A DNA stretch of 64,000 nucleotides from Bilabrum cf. latius (Eukaryota > Bigyra: Bicosoecida > Bigyra > Bicosoecida), in the NCBI GenBank assembly GCA_965178125.1, contig OZ237766.1, forward strand, positions 496,001 to 560,000, in the 5' to 3' direction. The notes beneath the pieces were generated by a model. That model made no database searches and was not told the origin of the DNA. It was given only the letters and a program-made list of their open reading frames with translations. The position numbers and the translations under genes were made by a program. How positions within the stretch are numbered: the stretch's first letter is position 1; every line of letters begins with the position of its first letter. Shown in pieces: positions 24,926-35,689 of this stretch.

Positions 24926-27543
24926 GAATGACCAGGTGATTTCGATTTACTAACGACATTATTCTACCGAGTTTATCCCGTGGTACTCTCTCTCTGTGAT
25001 GGTATATAATTAGTAGACGTTTACTCCACGCGGGTCCGGAGTCGGTCACGGTCTCCGGGTTTTGCCACTACCAGAGTCAAGCTAAAGGAGATCTAGTGTA
25101 GGCTGCTGCAGCAATTTTGGAGTCGAGAAGCGCTAAAAGGTCTATTCAAAGATATTTATATGGAATCATTTTCTAGACAGGCGAGATTTCTCGTCATAAT
25201 GGCGCGGCTGGGCTTAAACCGAAGCATCCGGGAATCCATATTTTACCACTGGCGGCCACTTTATCACTCTCTCCTTCACATTTCCCCACTGGTAAACCTC
25301 ATGAGCTATCAAAGGGATTGCTACATTTAGCCGCGCCAACATGGTGTCAAACACATGATATCTGAGTAGTGTCTTATCTGGGTGCAATTTCGAGCCGCCT
25401 GCGCCCCGGCTGTGCCTGTTGAAGAAATGATGGAAGTGGCCTCACTGTGCATCAAGTTCCGTGTTGAGCGCCCTGGGGACCTCCAAACCCCAATACTGAA
25501 CCCTAGCTCCGCAACCTGCTCATAAGTATCTTTTTGGATCGGGCTGCATGATTCGTTCCTCGCATTTTACAAGGTGCCACACTCAGGCCCTCGATTTGCC
25601 AGACCAAACATTTAGCGTTTGATGCCGGGTCTACTTTTTAGGATCATCATCCCCCTAGGCAGTAAACCATACCTTGTTCAGTACATAGTATGAGCATGTG
25701 ATCTACATTGCGGACAGGCAGGGAAAGACTGGATCAGTAGGCACGTGAAGCTCTAGTTGACCTCCCAGGGAGGTGGAAAGCGAGCATTGAGAAGAGGAAA
25801 ATGAGTCAGGATTCGCTGGCAGCTCTTGTTATATGTACTTGGACATCTAGATTGAAGCGACGGGGAGCAGAGATGAGCCGGAAGTCGAGGTGGGCGCAGA
25901 CGAACAGAAGGTGGGGAGGAAAACGAGTGGAATACCACAGGCGACGACAGTGCGGTGTCAACAGGGAGAACACCACGGGAGGAATGGGGGCTCCAGGTGC
26001 CAGGCACAAGGGGGATGCGAGTGGCAGCGGGCTGCACGGCCAGCAGCCTGCATAATAGGTCAACAGGCGGGTGGATAGACGGCAGGTCGGCCAGGACCTG
26101 TACGTGCAAGCTGAGAGGATAGAGCCAAGGTGGCGATGCAGCGAGCAGCGCACACGGTCCCTGGGGCGAGGTACATGGATGGGAAGCAATGTAGCGATGA
26201 GGCCAGTCGACATGCATTGGGAATGTGGTGTATCCATCAGGGCTGTTCGTGATCGAGTGGGGGGAAAAGGAGGATGGACCTGTTTCCTCTGGAAACTCCA
26301 GGTGTTGCAATTTGGCTGTGTTTGCTGGTTCGCAGACCTGCGAGGTATGGAAGCGCATGTGGTCGCAGTGAGGATTCACTGCGGCAAGCGAAGGGTGCCC
26401 CTGGGCATTGCGCAGCGCCCTCTGCATGCTGAGGTACCTCTGATAACGTACGGCTGCATCATTAATGAGTCTATATCTTATACCTAACGCCGGATGGGGT
26501 TCGGGTTTGATGCGACGATGGGAGCGCAGGTAGCCATGCCTCCCGGTTTGTTCCGGTATAGGGCCGGTCGCAACCGTGATCGACGCGCACCGGAATTTAT
26601 GTGTTGCAGCTCTCTCTGTGTTCAGGAGAGGGACGGAGTTTGGGTTAACTCGTTTCCAGTGATAGATTAGCGGCTGCACATTCAGGGGTCATTGACCTAT
26701 CGAACCTGGGAACCTCGCAGGCATGCTGCCGAAATATGCGAGGCATATTTTAATCGATCGGAGAGTATCGAACTCGGGATTATGCAATACATAAATATTC
26801 GCACTGGCATTTATGTGATTGATCGCATAAAGTGTGCGCATATGTACCATTAATGAGTACAGGGTTCGATTCCTCTCGTTTTGACGACACCAAAGGCCTA
26901 GGATAGGCTTCGCAAGACTTCGCTAGACTATTCAAGATCATAACTACTTCTACGTGTGCTTGGGCTCTGGTAGCTATCATTACCTACGGGGTTCTAATGC
27001 TCAGTTTGCGGTGTAAAACAGAAGTATTTGCTATTTATATTCTGGCGATCGGCAGTACCGCCGGCACCAACCAGCCCTCGGCAATAGGCTAGCACACGGG
27101 CTTCGGCGAACACGAGCCACTCACAATAGTCATCCTCTCTTGAAGCCATGGGTATGTGTGGATCATCTCAATTGCTTTACAGCGACTAGTCACTTGGTAA
27201 TGCCCCCTTAAAACAAAGATTTGGTGATGACTCAGCGGCTCAGGCAGGACATCGCCTCCACTGTGAGCGTCAGTGGACCGTGAATGCTTTCGTAGGTATC
27301 AGAGCGTACCACTTGAATGCGTATAATTAGATGGCGCATGTTGCTTCACATGTGTGCATCCATTTGGCGCCAGTGGAGTGACGGGAGGCGAGGCAAGCGG
27401 CGCATGCTTCCGCTCGACAGACAGCTCGCCGAATATGGTTTCTTATTGCACTAGCGATGGTGTTCAGCACCTCTATTACAAAGTAGTATATAAGGTATAT
27501 GACTGCGTATTGCTGCCCCCCACCTCACTGAAAGTCTCCGCCC
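24926..27543. other. Long spacer upstream of two divergent genes
   Basis: Mostly AT-rich with few open frames. It should hold the promoters of the membrane-protein gene (minus) and of paralogue B (plus). A GC-richer island at about 25690-26680 is treated separately. I checked tRNA B-box-like words near 26705, 26775 and 26868; none pairs into a T-arm plus acceptor stem. Confidence 0.5.
25689..26676 (-). CDS. Open frame in a GC-rich island (weak)
   Basis: About 300 codons are open on the minus strand. Reading TAG at 25753 as sense adds about 30 more to TGA at about 25689. Upstream the frame meets TGA before any ATG, so the 5' end would need splicing. The translation is rich in Pro, Ser, His and Leu, typical of antisense frames, and the plus strand is also partly open (25801-26055, 26071-26487). 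No family recognised; may not be coding. Confidence 0.18.
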
Positions 27544-30500
27544 ATGACGCGTCTGATGACCGCAGCTAATCCAGGAGGCGCGAACTCGCAATCAGTGGCA
27601 AGCCACAGATTGAGTGACGATGCTGTCCTACCGTTGCCTCCATAGAGCCTCAGCGGAGAAAATTTTCAACAACCACGCGGTGCTGCCCCGGAAAATGCAA
27701 ATGCCGCTGGCACTGTTCTGTCGACAACGAGGGACGAGCCCTTGGGGAGCCCCGGACAGAAAACGGCATCACTGAGCGAGGTGAGGCCAGTGCAACGGCC
27801 CGCTCTGACGTTCACATAGTTTCTTACCATGTTTAATGTATGCCTCCTAAGTTTGATGACCTTCATCCGCGCAGAAATAGCAGAAATTGCGCCAGCTGGT
27901 GCGCGAGCTGCACGAGCTCCGAGACCAGCCCCTCGTTCTAGCCGAGCTGGCCCCTTTCGCGCCCCCCGGGGCAACGCTTGAGGACATCACTGGGGTAGAC
28001 AACAAAATCGCGCGAGGGTCCGCTCAAGGAGGCGGTAAACCCTCCGATCGATCGCCCGCCGCGATGCACGGCCGGGGCCGGTCGCAGTCGTGGTCGCAAG
28101 CGGAATCTGTCGGCGCCCACGGTACAGCGCCTCCGGCCCAGCGGGCGAGATCAAAGGAAAAGACAGCCGATCTTGTCCACCGATGGCTGGAGTCTCGCTC
28201 TGGTACCGGCACCAGTTCCGACTCGAGATCATGGTCGGGATTTCTGGACAAGGCGAGCCTGCGAGGCTCGGTGGAGGCAAGGTCCCGATGCAGTCTCGAG
28301 CGGCGGCGAGGGACCCGGGTCCGAGGCAGCCGCAAACAAAGGGATTCCAGGGGAGCTCATAGCAGACTGGGTAGACGCACAGCTCATCAAAAGCAGCCAT
28401 CACAAGGAACAGGGGGTGTGCGGAAGGACACGCACAAGGGGCATCGCCGGAGCATTGGGGCCACTGACAGCAGCGCCAGCGCAGCAGAACGGGCGTCCAG
28501 CGGATCAAGGTGGTCCATAAAGGCGGCCGAATAGTCCGAATCGCTTGATTCATCCTTCACCAAAGGCATCGGGTTAAGGGTCGCTGGCCCTCAAGAGCAT
28601 CGGGGTGGCTCTCGCAGTGCAGAATCGCGTTCAAGCGCGACCGTGACAGTGACAACGTCCTCGGCTGCAACACCCACCGACATGACCAGCTCATTCTCCC
28701 GGCGCCGCCGCGGTTCCTCCTTGCCCCAGACCTATCGACCGCCCAGTTAGCACTTCGATGGGTAGGGAAGCGGTGACCTCACCCTCTGCCAGCAAAGAAA
28801 CGCCCGAGTAGTAGCGGAGGAAGAGGCAACTCGCCTGCAGCAGTGCATGCACACGGACCAGTTCCCAGCTCCTGCTGATGATGGTGATGGTGCCGGCGCA
28901 ATGTGTACAGAATGCATCGCTTAGGGGCATGGCGCGGCCTCCTTACGTGTCGACGCACCGCAAATGAGATACTCCGACGATGCCAGTGATGGGCTGCTAT
29001 CACCCAAGGCGCCCGGGCTGACCGACGAGGCTAGCGAGGCAGTTGGCCGTAAATTGAGAAGTCCACGTCTAAAACAGCGCAGCGAATATGCCGTTGAGCA
29101 GAGCGAGGAAGTAAGGGGTCGTGCTGGTGCTACTGTTGGCGATGGGTCTCAGGCAGCCAGTCACTGCGGCGCGGCTAGCTACTGCAGCAGCGGTATTGGC
29201 AGCGCAGATGAACGCATGATAGATCCTGAGGAGCTCGAGTAGCAGCGAAAGTTCCTAGCTGCATTGGCGAAGTTCCGCGTGGCAAAAGTTCCTGCAGCTG
29301 CTCATATGGGCGACGGCGATGGCAGTCCGAAAGTTGACGATGCACCAGGTGCCGGCTCCGCTCCAGCATCTAATACCAATGCACAGTACCAAGCGAGTCC
29401 CGTCAGTGTTGAAGCTAGTCGCAGTAGTGGTGATTCGAGGATGCTACCTACCGCCACCGATGCGGCGCGCAACAACCACGTCCATGCCACAGGTGTTGGG
29501 AACGAATTGGAGCAGCCGCGATAGACTAGTCATGGAAGCGCTAGATCTGCCTTGTCCTCCCTCCTGCAGCCTGGATCAGGCACGTCCCAAGCCTTTAACG
29601 GAGTCAGGACTGAATAGGACACTACTGCCCGAGCTGTACCGCAGCTACCTGCAGCATCCACAATGAAGAGCACCCAGGTTGTCCCAGTTGCTGCCAGGAA
29701 GTTCATGTCCCACAGCGAAATCGTGCCTTCGGACTAGCTGGCCGCAGCCCAAGCTCAGCAGAAGGCGTGGCTTCAGTCACGGGGCGGCTCTGACCGATCA
29801 TTGGGGCGTAGGGGAACCAACGGTGGTCATAGTCGACATCACAAGGCAGAGGGCGATTACGCTGCGCTAGGTAAAGGGGGCAGCGCTCAGTACGCGAAGC
29901 GATCAAGGCGAAGAACAAGCTCTGCCTGGGGATCCAGAGAGGAGGACGCATTGGATGGATACGCAAGAGATGCAGCATGGGATGAAGATGAAGCACGTGC
30001 AGCATGGGATGAAGATGAAGCACGTGCAGCAGGGGATGAAGATGAAGCACGTGCAGCAGGGGATGAAGATGAAGCACGTGCAGCAGGGGATGAAGATGAA
30101 GCACGTGCAGCAGGGGATGAAGATGAAGCACGTGCAGCACGGGATGGTACCAGCCCCGTTGCAGCCATAGCGATCGCGCAATTACATTCAAGGCGCGGCT
30201 CTGCAGCCGAGGAGAGCCTACCACAGGCACACGGAGACGTGGACAAAAGCAATCGATGGGCCCATTCGGAAGCAGGGTAGGTGCTCCAAGCCCAACGAAA
30301 GGCTGCACCCCCAACTCTCAAAGCCAAGGGTAGCATGCGTCTCATGCAGCGCTACTCCGAGCGCTTCCAGTCCCGGGCGTCTAGTGCAGGCCAGACCGAC
30401 ACGATTAGTCCCACCAATGCGAGCACCCCCAACCGGCGGAGAAGGAGCTCAATGGGAGACATATCTGGCATGTTCTTGCACATGGACAGAGAGGCGTCGT

Positions 30501-31189
30501 ATCAGACCCCTGGGACCAATCCACCGGTGGAGCGACCCGCCGATGGCGTGCTGCCGCACGTCGGGAGGGATCGTTCGATCAGGCTAGGATCCTCCAGCGC
30601 TAGTGGGAGCGGGGGGCCTAGCGCGCAAGCAGGTGGGTCGGGTGCACGAACGGCTTTATCTGGTACAAACAAGGATGGCCACACACCAGCTGGTGCTCGG
30701 GGCGACGAAGCTGCCGGCGCTCGTCATGATGCAACTGCCGAGGTGGAACAAGCGGGAAGCCAAGCCAACCGGATCGTCTTGCAGAACGAGTACGGCGTGA
30801 TCAGGGGATTCTCCGAGTGTTCGCTGAGCGATCAGCTTGCTCGGAGCAGCGCGTCAGGGGCTTCCGGTTCCATCGCTTAGCGCGAGGGCAAGTCCTCTCC
30901 TGGGAAGAAGGGCAAGGGGAAGGGCAAATCAACAAAGGGCAAAGGTAGCAGGCGCGGTAATGCGGCCAGCCCTGGGACGAGCGGGAGTGGTGGTACTGGA
31001 TCCACGACAAGGGAAGCCAGGGCAATGAGCCTGGGCGATGTGCCAAGCTTGGAGATCAGGGTGGCGACGCTCAAGGAGTACAAGAGGAGGGCAGCGATGA
31101 GCGGGTAGTATCCGCATGAGGATGGTGGTGATGACCAGGGTGGGGTCGGAGGATCATCGAGCAGCTCCAGCTGGGATGTGCAGTCTTGA
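27544..31189 (+). CDS. Paralogue B, serine/arginine-rich protein of unknown function
   Basis: Model: exons 27544-27780 and 27875-31189, a 94-bp phase-0 intron, 1183 residues, TGA stop. ATG 27544 follows an in-frame TGA; ATG 27556 is an alternative. Exon 1 ends SPGQKTASLSE, matching NGQKTPSLYK of paralogue A at the same intron. Exon 2 begins Lys-TAG-Gln-Lys-Leu-Arg, then LVRELHELRDQPLVLAELAP, almost identical to A. Shared islands: EELE(TAG)QRKFLAALAKFRVA, GSMRLMQR and TPGTNPPVERPADGVLPHVG. B alone has a 9-residue acidic repeat at 29981-30142. Aligned sites give TAG in one copy opposite Glu, Lys, His, Gly or Gln in the other, so TAG sits at polar or variable positions. No known domain; largely low complexity. 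Confidence 0.85.
29981..30142 (+). repeat. 27-bp coding minisatellite, six copies
   Basis: GATGAAGATGAAGCACGTGC with GAGT- or GGG-type ends repeats every 27 bp inside paralogue B and codes the nonapeptide DEDEARAAG or DEDEARAAW. Copies are nearly identical. Paralogue A lacks it, so it expanded after the duplication. Confidence 0.9.
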
Positions 31190-31307
31190 ATTGACAATTG
31201 ATCATTGTGCATTGCACTGCAGTCACACCATGCCGATCCATCCGGATATGAATGCGCCCACCAGCACAAAGCATGCACAGGCGCGAATCTTCATGGGCGC
31301 GATCAAG

Positions 31308-32804
31308 TCATACGTCCGGCTTTTTGGCCACGAGTCGAACGACGGGGCACACCGCCGAGTCACCGGGGCCAGCAACGCAAGCACCACCGGCGGGAACATG
31401 AATGCCCCCCTCCCCTTGCTCTGCAGCTCGTCGCACGGGCCCTCCCCAGTACTCGAGCAGCTCCTCGTGCCCTTCCGCTGCATCCAGGGGCATCCACCGC
31501 ACCTCGGTGAAGCCCTCTTCCTCCAGTACCATCTCCATCATGATTGGAGGCAGCCAGTAGTTGGTGAAGGAGCCCATGGAAGCCCCGTGGGGTGCATCCA
31601 GGAGGGTCCATGTGATTTCATCACCGGGGCACAGCCGCCTGTAACCAGCGGAACGAGATCCTCCTGCCGCACCGGGTTCGCCCTCTTCAGTTTTACCCTC
31701 TGCGTGGGCTGTTGCACCGTTGCCTTCACCATCGCTACCGACTGACAGGTACCCTTCGCCCCCGCTGGATCCAGCAGCAGCAACATCGGCGGCAGCATCG
31801 GCGGCATCAATTGAAACGAAGCTCTCGGCTGCAGCACAAGCATCGGCAGTAGTCCTACTCTCAGCAATGCGGCCTAGCACTTGCTTCCGAATGCACTGGC
31901 TGGAGAGGTCACGGAACATGGATGGGACATCATCAAATGGGTTGTTGTTCAAAGCGAGCAAGTGCCCGCCCGGCCTGAGGGCAGCGAACACGCCCCTCAC
32001 CATGCGGCGAAGTGCAGCCTCATCAGAGGCATAGTTGAACAGGAACGTGGCGGTGACCAGGTCGAAACGCCCCCGAGACATAACCGTCTTTGCGATCTTG
32101 CTGGACTCGTCTGCCAGATCGGCGGCGTCCCCGCAAGCGTATTCGACCGCAGTGGACGTCTTGCTCTCCTTGGCTGGTAGGTCGCAACTCTTGGTCGCAG
32201 GATTGCCGGCATGCGACAGCGCCTCCTTGACCATCTCAGGCGAGATGTCCACGCCAATGGCCCGAGTAGCTCCCATCTCAGCCAAAAGCCTAGTGTACAC
32301 GCCAGACCCGCACGCGACGTCCAGAGCTTCAAAGGATCCGTCCACACTTGCGCCGGCCAGCTCTCGAATGCTCGCCCGCATCGAGTGCCGCTCACCGTGC
32401 ACCCTCCAGGGGTGCTCCTTGCTCTCTGCGTATGCAGAGGCAATCTCGTCGTACTGATCTTTCGCAATTCCAGCGCATTCCTCGTGCTTCGAGTGGCCTT
32501 GGCCGGGGCCAGCGGGGCCACTGGTGTGGATAGGTGTGGGTTGGGCATCGGAAAGCGCTGCCTCCTTGCTACAGCTCCCGGCGCTCGCGCTTTTGCTCGG
32601 GCCAATGGCACCAGTATCGATCACCTGCAGTAACGTTTGATGGAATGCAGCGATCGAGGCGCTCCTGATGTTCCGTGGGGCTAGCAATTCTGCATCGAAG
32701 TATGGCTAATGCAGGCGTCTCGTGGCGGCCCTGCCGAACCGAATTCAAGGGTTGGCAAAGGCTCTCACAATCGATTCAACATCGCTCATCGGAAAATATT
32801 CCAT
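31308..32804 (-). CDS. Class I SAM-dependent methyltransferase
   Basis: The minus-strand frame 32687-31308 carries motif I (LDVACGSGVYTRLLAEMGA), the acidic post-I loop (GVDISPEM) and LRPGGHLLALNNNP, and ends in TGA, with no in-frame TAG. These mark a Rossmann-fold methyltransferase of the Methyltransf_11/25 type; the substrate is not evident. The frame has no ATG at its 5' end. A fitting first exon is 32804-32769 (MEYFPMSDVESI, donor GTGAGA) spliced to 32624 (acceptor CTGCAG), phase 0, giving 450 residues; this junction is inferred. Two low-complexity inserts (Ala/Asp-rich near 31790, Gly/Glu-rich near 31700) interrupt the C-terminal half. It converges with paralogue B, leaving about 118 bp between the stops. 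Confidence 0.8.
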
Positions 32805-33193
32805 GGTGATCTGCGCAATGAATGGAATGGGGCGAGAGAGTAGCCTGATCACGTTGGCCTGCGCTAGCTCTACTAGCCTTCTGGGGGGCCTGGAATGGCT
32901 CAGAGGCTCGCGTTGGCCCAAGACATGGCACCGGCGATTCCAAGTATTTTATGTTTCAACTTTTCTTCCTTTGCCTTGTCTCACCGTTAGTATTTCGCTT
33001 CGATTTGTGTGCGCCAGTCCAGCGATGCCTGTCTCGGTACGGCACTGGCAGGATCGCGCGCAGGGCCGGCGGTCGCAAGCAGCTAGGCCTACTTGGGAGG
33101 GCGGGTTAGCTGTGCTGCTCCAATTCCGACGAGCCGAGACGAGCACGACTACGGACTAACTAAGCCAATACAGTAGTCCACCGGCCATTCACT
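32805..33193. other. Spacer between methyltransferase and membrane-protein gene
   Basis: No further gene seen. It should hold the methyltransferase promoter and the 3' end of the next minus-strand gene. The short frames at 33146-32949 and 32722-33159 have no recognisable features. Confidence 0.4.
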
Positions 33194-34171
33194 TTACATA
33201 AATAGCCTGAGGGTGCCAAAGCTGGCGTATGCCCCCGTTGCTGTAAAGAGCAAGGGCTGGTTGCCGTGCCACATTTCCATGGCCCGAAGGACTCCCGCGT
33301 AGCCCGCAAACACTGTGCTTATAGGCACTGCTCGCCAGCGGAACGGGGACTGCCACCAAAGTAGAGTACCACGCTACGATTTCGCCGCCAAAGTCCGGTC
33401 TGCCACAACGAGCATTGTCGAGGTCGCCGCTGCAATGGCAGCTGAGGCGAACGCAACCTTTGCTGAGTACGTCGTTGGCAGTCCGTGCGATACCTCATCG
33501 ACGGTAGGTATCCATTGGTTCTGTCTAACCTGTTCAGCGACGTGCTCTTGCCGTCTCTGCGGGAGGGGTACCAGGTGAAGTGCCACTTCTGCAGTTGCCA
33601 TTGCGGCAAGGGTTGCCGTAAACACGCAATGTGGGGCACTAAATACCACGGCCCATGCGACTCGCGAAAGACGTACAATCCAACTGGATGGAGACGTTGC
33701 ACCAATCCATCGCTAAATAATGTGTGCAGCGCTGTCCTTGCCGACTGCAGACAGTCGAAACGTCACTGAGCCAGCTCCGGCACCCAACGCGAAAAGTTGC
33801 AAGCTGTTCCCAATCGGAGCCTTGCCGTAGTACATTTGCGGTTTAATTCTGGCTGGCGCTTGCGATCCCGGGTGCGCGATCGAGAAGCTCTGACTGCTGG
33901 GCCAACCAATGTTCACAGCATAGGCACCTGCCAACCCCGCAACTGATACCATCCCAACATATGCCGCCACAGAACTCGCAACAGACTTCCAAAGGCCAGG
34001 TGACACTGTATGGGTTCGATTCGCCCCGGGATTTGAACGGTTGGAGGATCCACTGCTGTGCTTGCTGCGCCTTCCCCAAACTAGCATCTGATAGCTTCTC
34101 TGCAGGACGTGTTCCCTGCGTACAGCGCCGAATGGGCGCACTATACGTACAAGTGTAGCGGGGCGCGCCAT
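33194..34171 (-). CDS. Multi-pass membrane protein with mitochondrial-type presequence
   Basis: ATG 34171 to TAA 33194, 325 residues, open through TAG at 33713 and about 33371. The N-terminus is rich in Arg and lacks acidic residues (MARPATLVRIVRPFGAVRRE), the pattern of a mitochondrial targeting peptide. Hydrophobic segments follow: VASSVAAYVGMVSVAGLAGA, a second near 33640, AKVAFASAAIAAATSTMLVV and a last one near 33250. The frame is also open upstream of the ATG, so a longer start is possible. It resembles the next gene upstream in layout (basic leader, NIGWPS or GINWPS, then APIG), so they may be an old tandem duplication. No family recognised. Confidence 0.7.
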
Positions 34172-34352
34172 GGTCAGGCGGGTCGACCTTAAACTACGAG
34201 TATTCCCCCTGATCATCAATGATTGTTCGCCTGGCTTGCGACGAAGATTCTGTGGCCTTCGCGTGCGGCGGTGGGCTGCGGACCACAACAAACGGTCGGG
34301 CGGGAACTCTCCTCGGACAAAGGTATCATAAGATAGGAATTCAATCAAACGG

Positions 34353-35441
34353 TCAGCCGATCGGCTCTTCGGGCTCATGGTGACCCGCCCCGTGCTCCCT
34401 CTAGTACGCCGCCCTGGCGCTGTGCCACCACGCCTCCTCCCCCTCGAGCACATGACCAGCCTCGATCCAGCCGCAAGCACAACCAGCAACAGCGTACGCA
34501 ATCACCCCGGGCAGGCCTAGCGGCCGAGGCCAGCTCAGCCCGTACCGTGGGAGTAAAGCCCCTAGCTTCCGGTCAAATACCGCCCAAGACACGGCGCAGG
34601 CGGCGGCACCGGCGCCGCACATTCCACCAATGATAAATCGGTACTGTTCCCTAGCAGTGCGCTCCAGGGGGCCAGGGGAGTCGCTGCCGTGTTCCGGTTT
34701 GGAAGCGGCAGGTCGGTGCTCGCCCACCCCTGCAGCAGTGCCGGCATCCCTCCACTGCCGTGTCGGAGAGTGCATGCTCGCTTCGTGTCCAGCCGGATTA
34801 CTTGGCAAATTATTAAGTGAGCTATGCATGCTAGCGACGGGTGGGCGAGGAGCAAGCCGAGGTGCAATGGTGGCCATGGCAGCGTACAGCGGAAGCGTCG
34901 CCATGATCAGCGGCGGGAGGCCTCCGAACATCCAGGCGAACCTCGCAAAGGAGCGAGCGAGCTGCTTGGTACGCAATTCGGCTTTCATTCCAACTGCTGC
35001 GATGGATATTGCTTCCAGCTCTATCATTGTGCTTGAGTAGAGCCGTAAGCCAATCGGAGCTGCTATGTATCCTTTCAGCGCCATGGTTGCAGCTGCCGTC
35101 GCTGGCAAAGCCGCAACACCCTGCACGTCATTATTGGATGATAATGGTTGATCGCTTGAGAGGGATGCGTCTTCATTGTTCACACTGGGCCAGTTGATCC
35201 CGTCCATCCAAGCAATTCCTGCTGTCGCCGCCAATCCAGAGCTAGCGCCAATCGCAAGAATTATTCGATACCATACGGATTTATCACCATACTCTGCAGA
35301 TATATTGTTTGAAGCGCGCGGCTGCGAAGCTTGCGAGCATAATTGACGTCTTGGTGAGCATCGCATCAACTGCAACTGCCTCGCACGCATTGCCACAGCC
35401 CAGAAACCAGGTCTACCAGCACAAGCACGGTGAAACTGCAT
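34353..35441 (-). CDS. Multi-pass membrane protein with mitochondrial-type presequence
   Basis: ATG 35441 to TGA 34353, 362 residues, with one in-frame TAG at 34401 that standard-code reading would take as the stop. The leader (MQFHRACAGRPGFWAVAMRA, then RCSPRRQLCSQ) is basic and amphipathic, typical of mitochondrial import. Four hydrophobic segments: IILAIGASSGLAATAGIAWM, a long one near 34880 (FGGLPPLIMATLPLYAAMA), FIIGGMCGAGAAACAVSWAV and VIAYAVAGCACGWIEAG, with a hydrophilic loop between the second and third. The gene lies about 180 bp upstream of its possible paralogue and in the same direction. Function unknown; a mitochondrial membrane role is inferred. Confidence 0.7.
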
Positions 35442-35689
35442 GGTTCTCTGGTATGCAACAGCACTTAAGCAACGAATAGCTCTTGTAACCGTACTTTTCA
35501 ATCATTCTCAACCCTTGGAACAGGTGCATTCCATGGCCACGCAAGTACAGGTGTCCAGCGGCTTCAAAAGTCCATCATGGGGTAATATTCACCCTTATAA
35601 TAATCCTCGACTTCTGATGCGCGGCATTTTATTGCGGGTTTGGATGACTGTGTAACATTCTGATGTACCGGAACAACCGCGCCCAGGAT

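Noticed and set aside
26700-26900. tRNA-like B boxes (TATCGAACC, TATCGAACTC, GGTTCGATTCC) that might mark a suppressor tRNA-Gln
   Set aside because: None pairs into a five-base T stem with a matching acceptor stem and D arm. No tRNA gene is supported in the window.
29887-30345. Minus-strand frames with SSSSPAARA or CFIFIPCCT repeats
   Set aside because: Antisense of the 27-bp repeat in paralogue B.
34000-34060. GGTTCGATTC and GGGATTTGAAC words resembling tRNA T arms
   Set aside because: They lie inside the coding frame of the membrane protein at 33194-34171 and lack the other arms.
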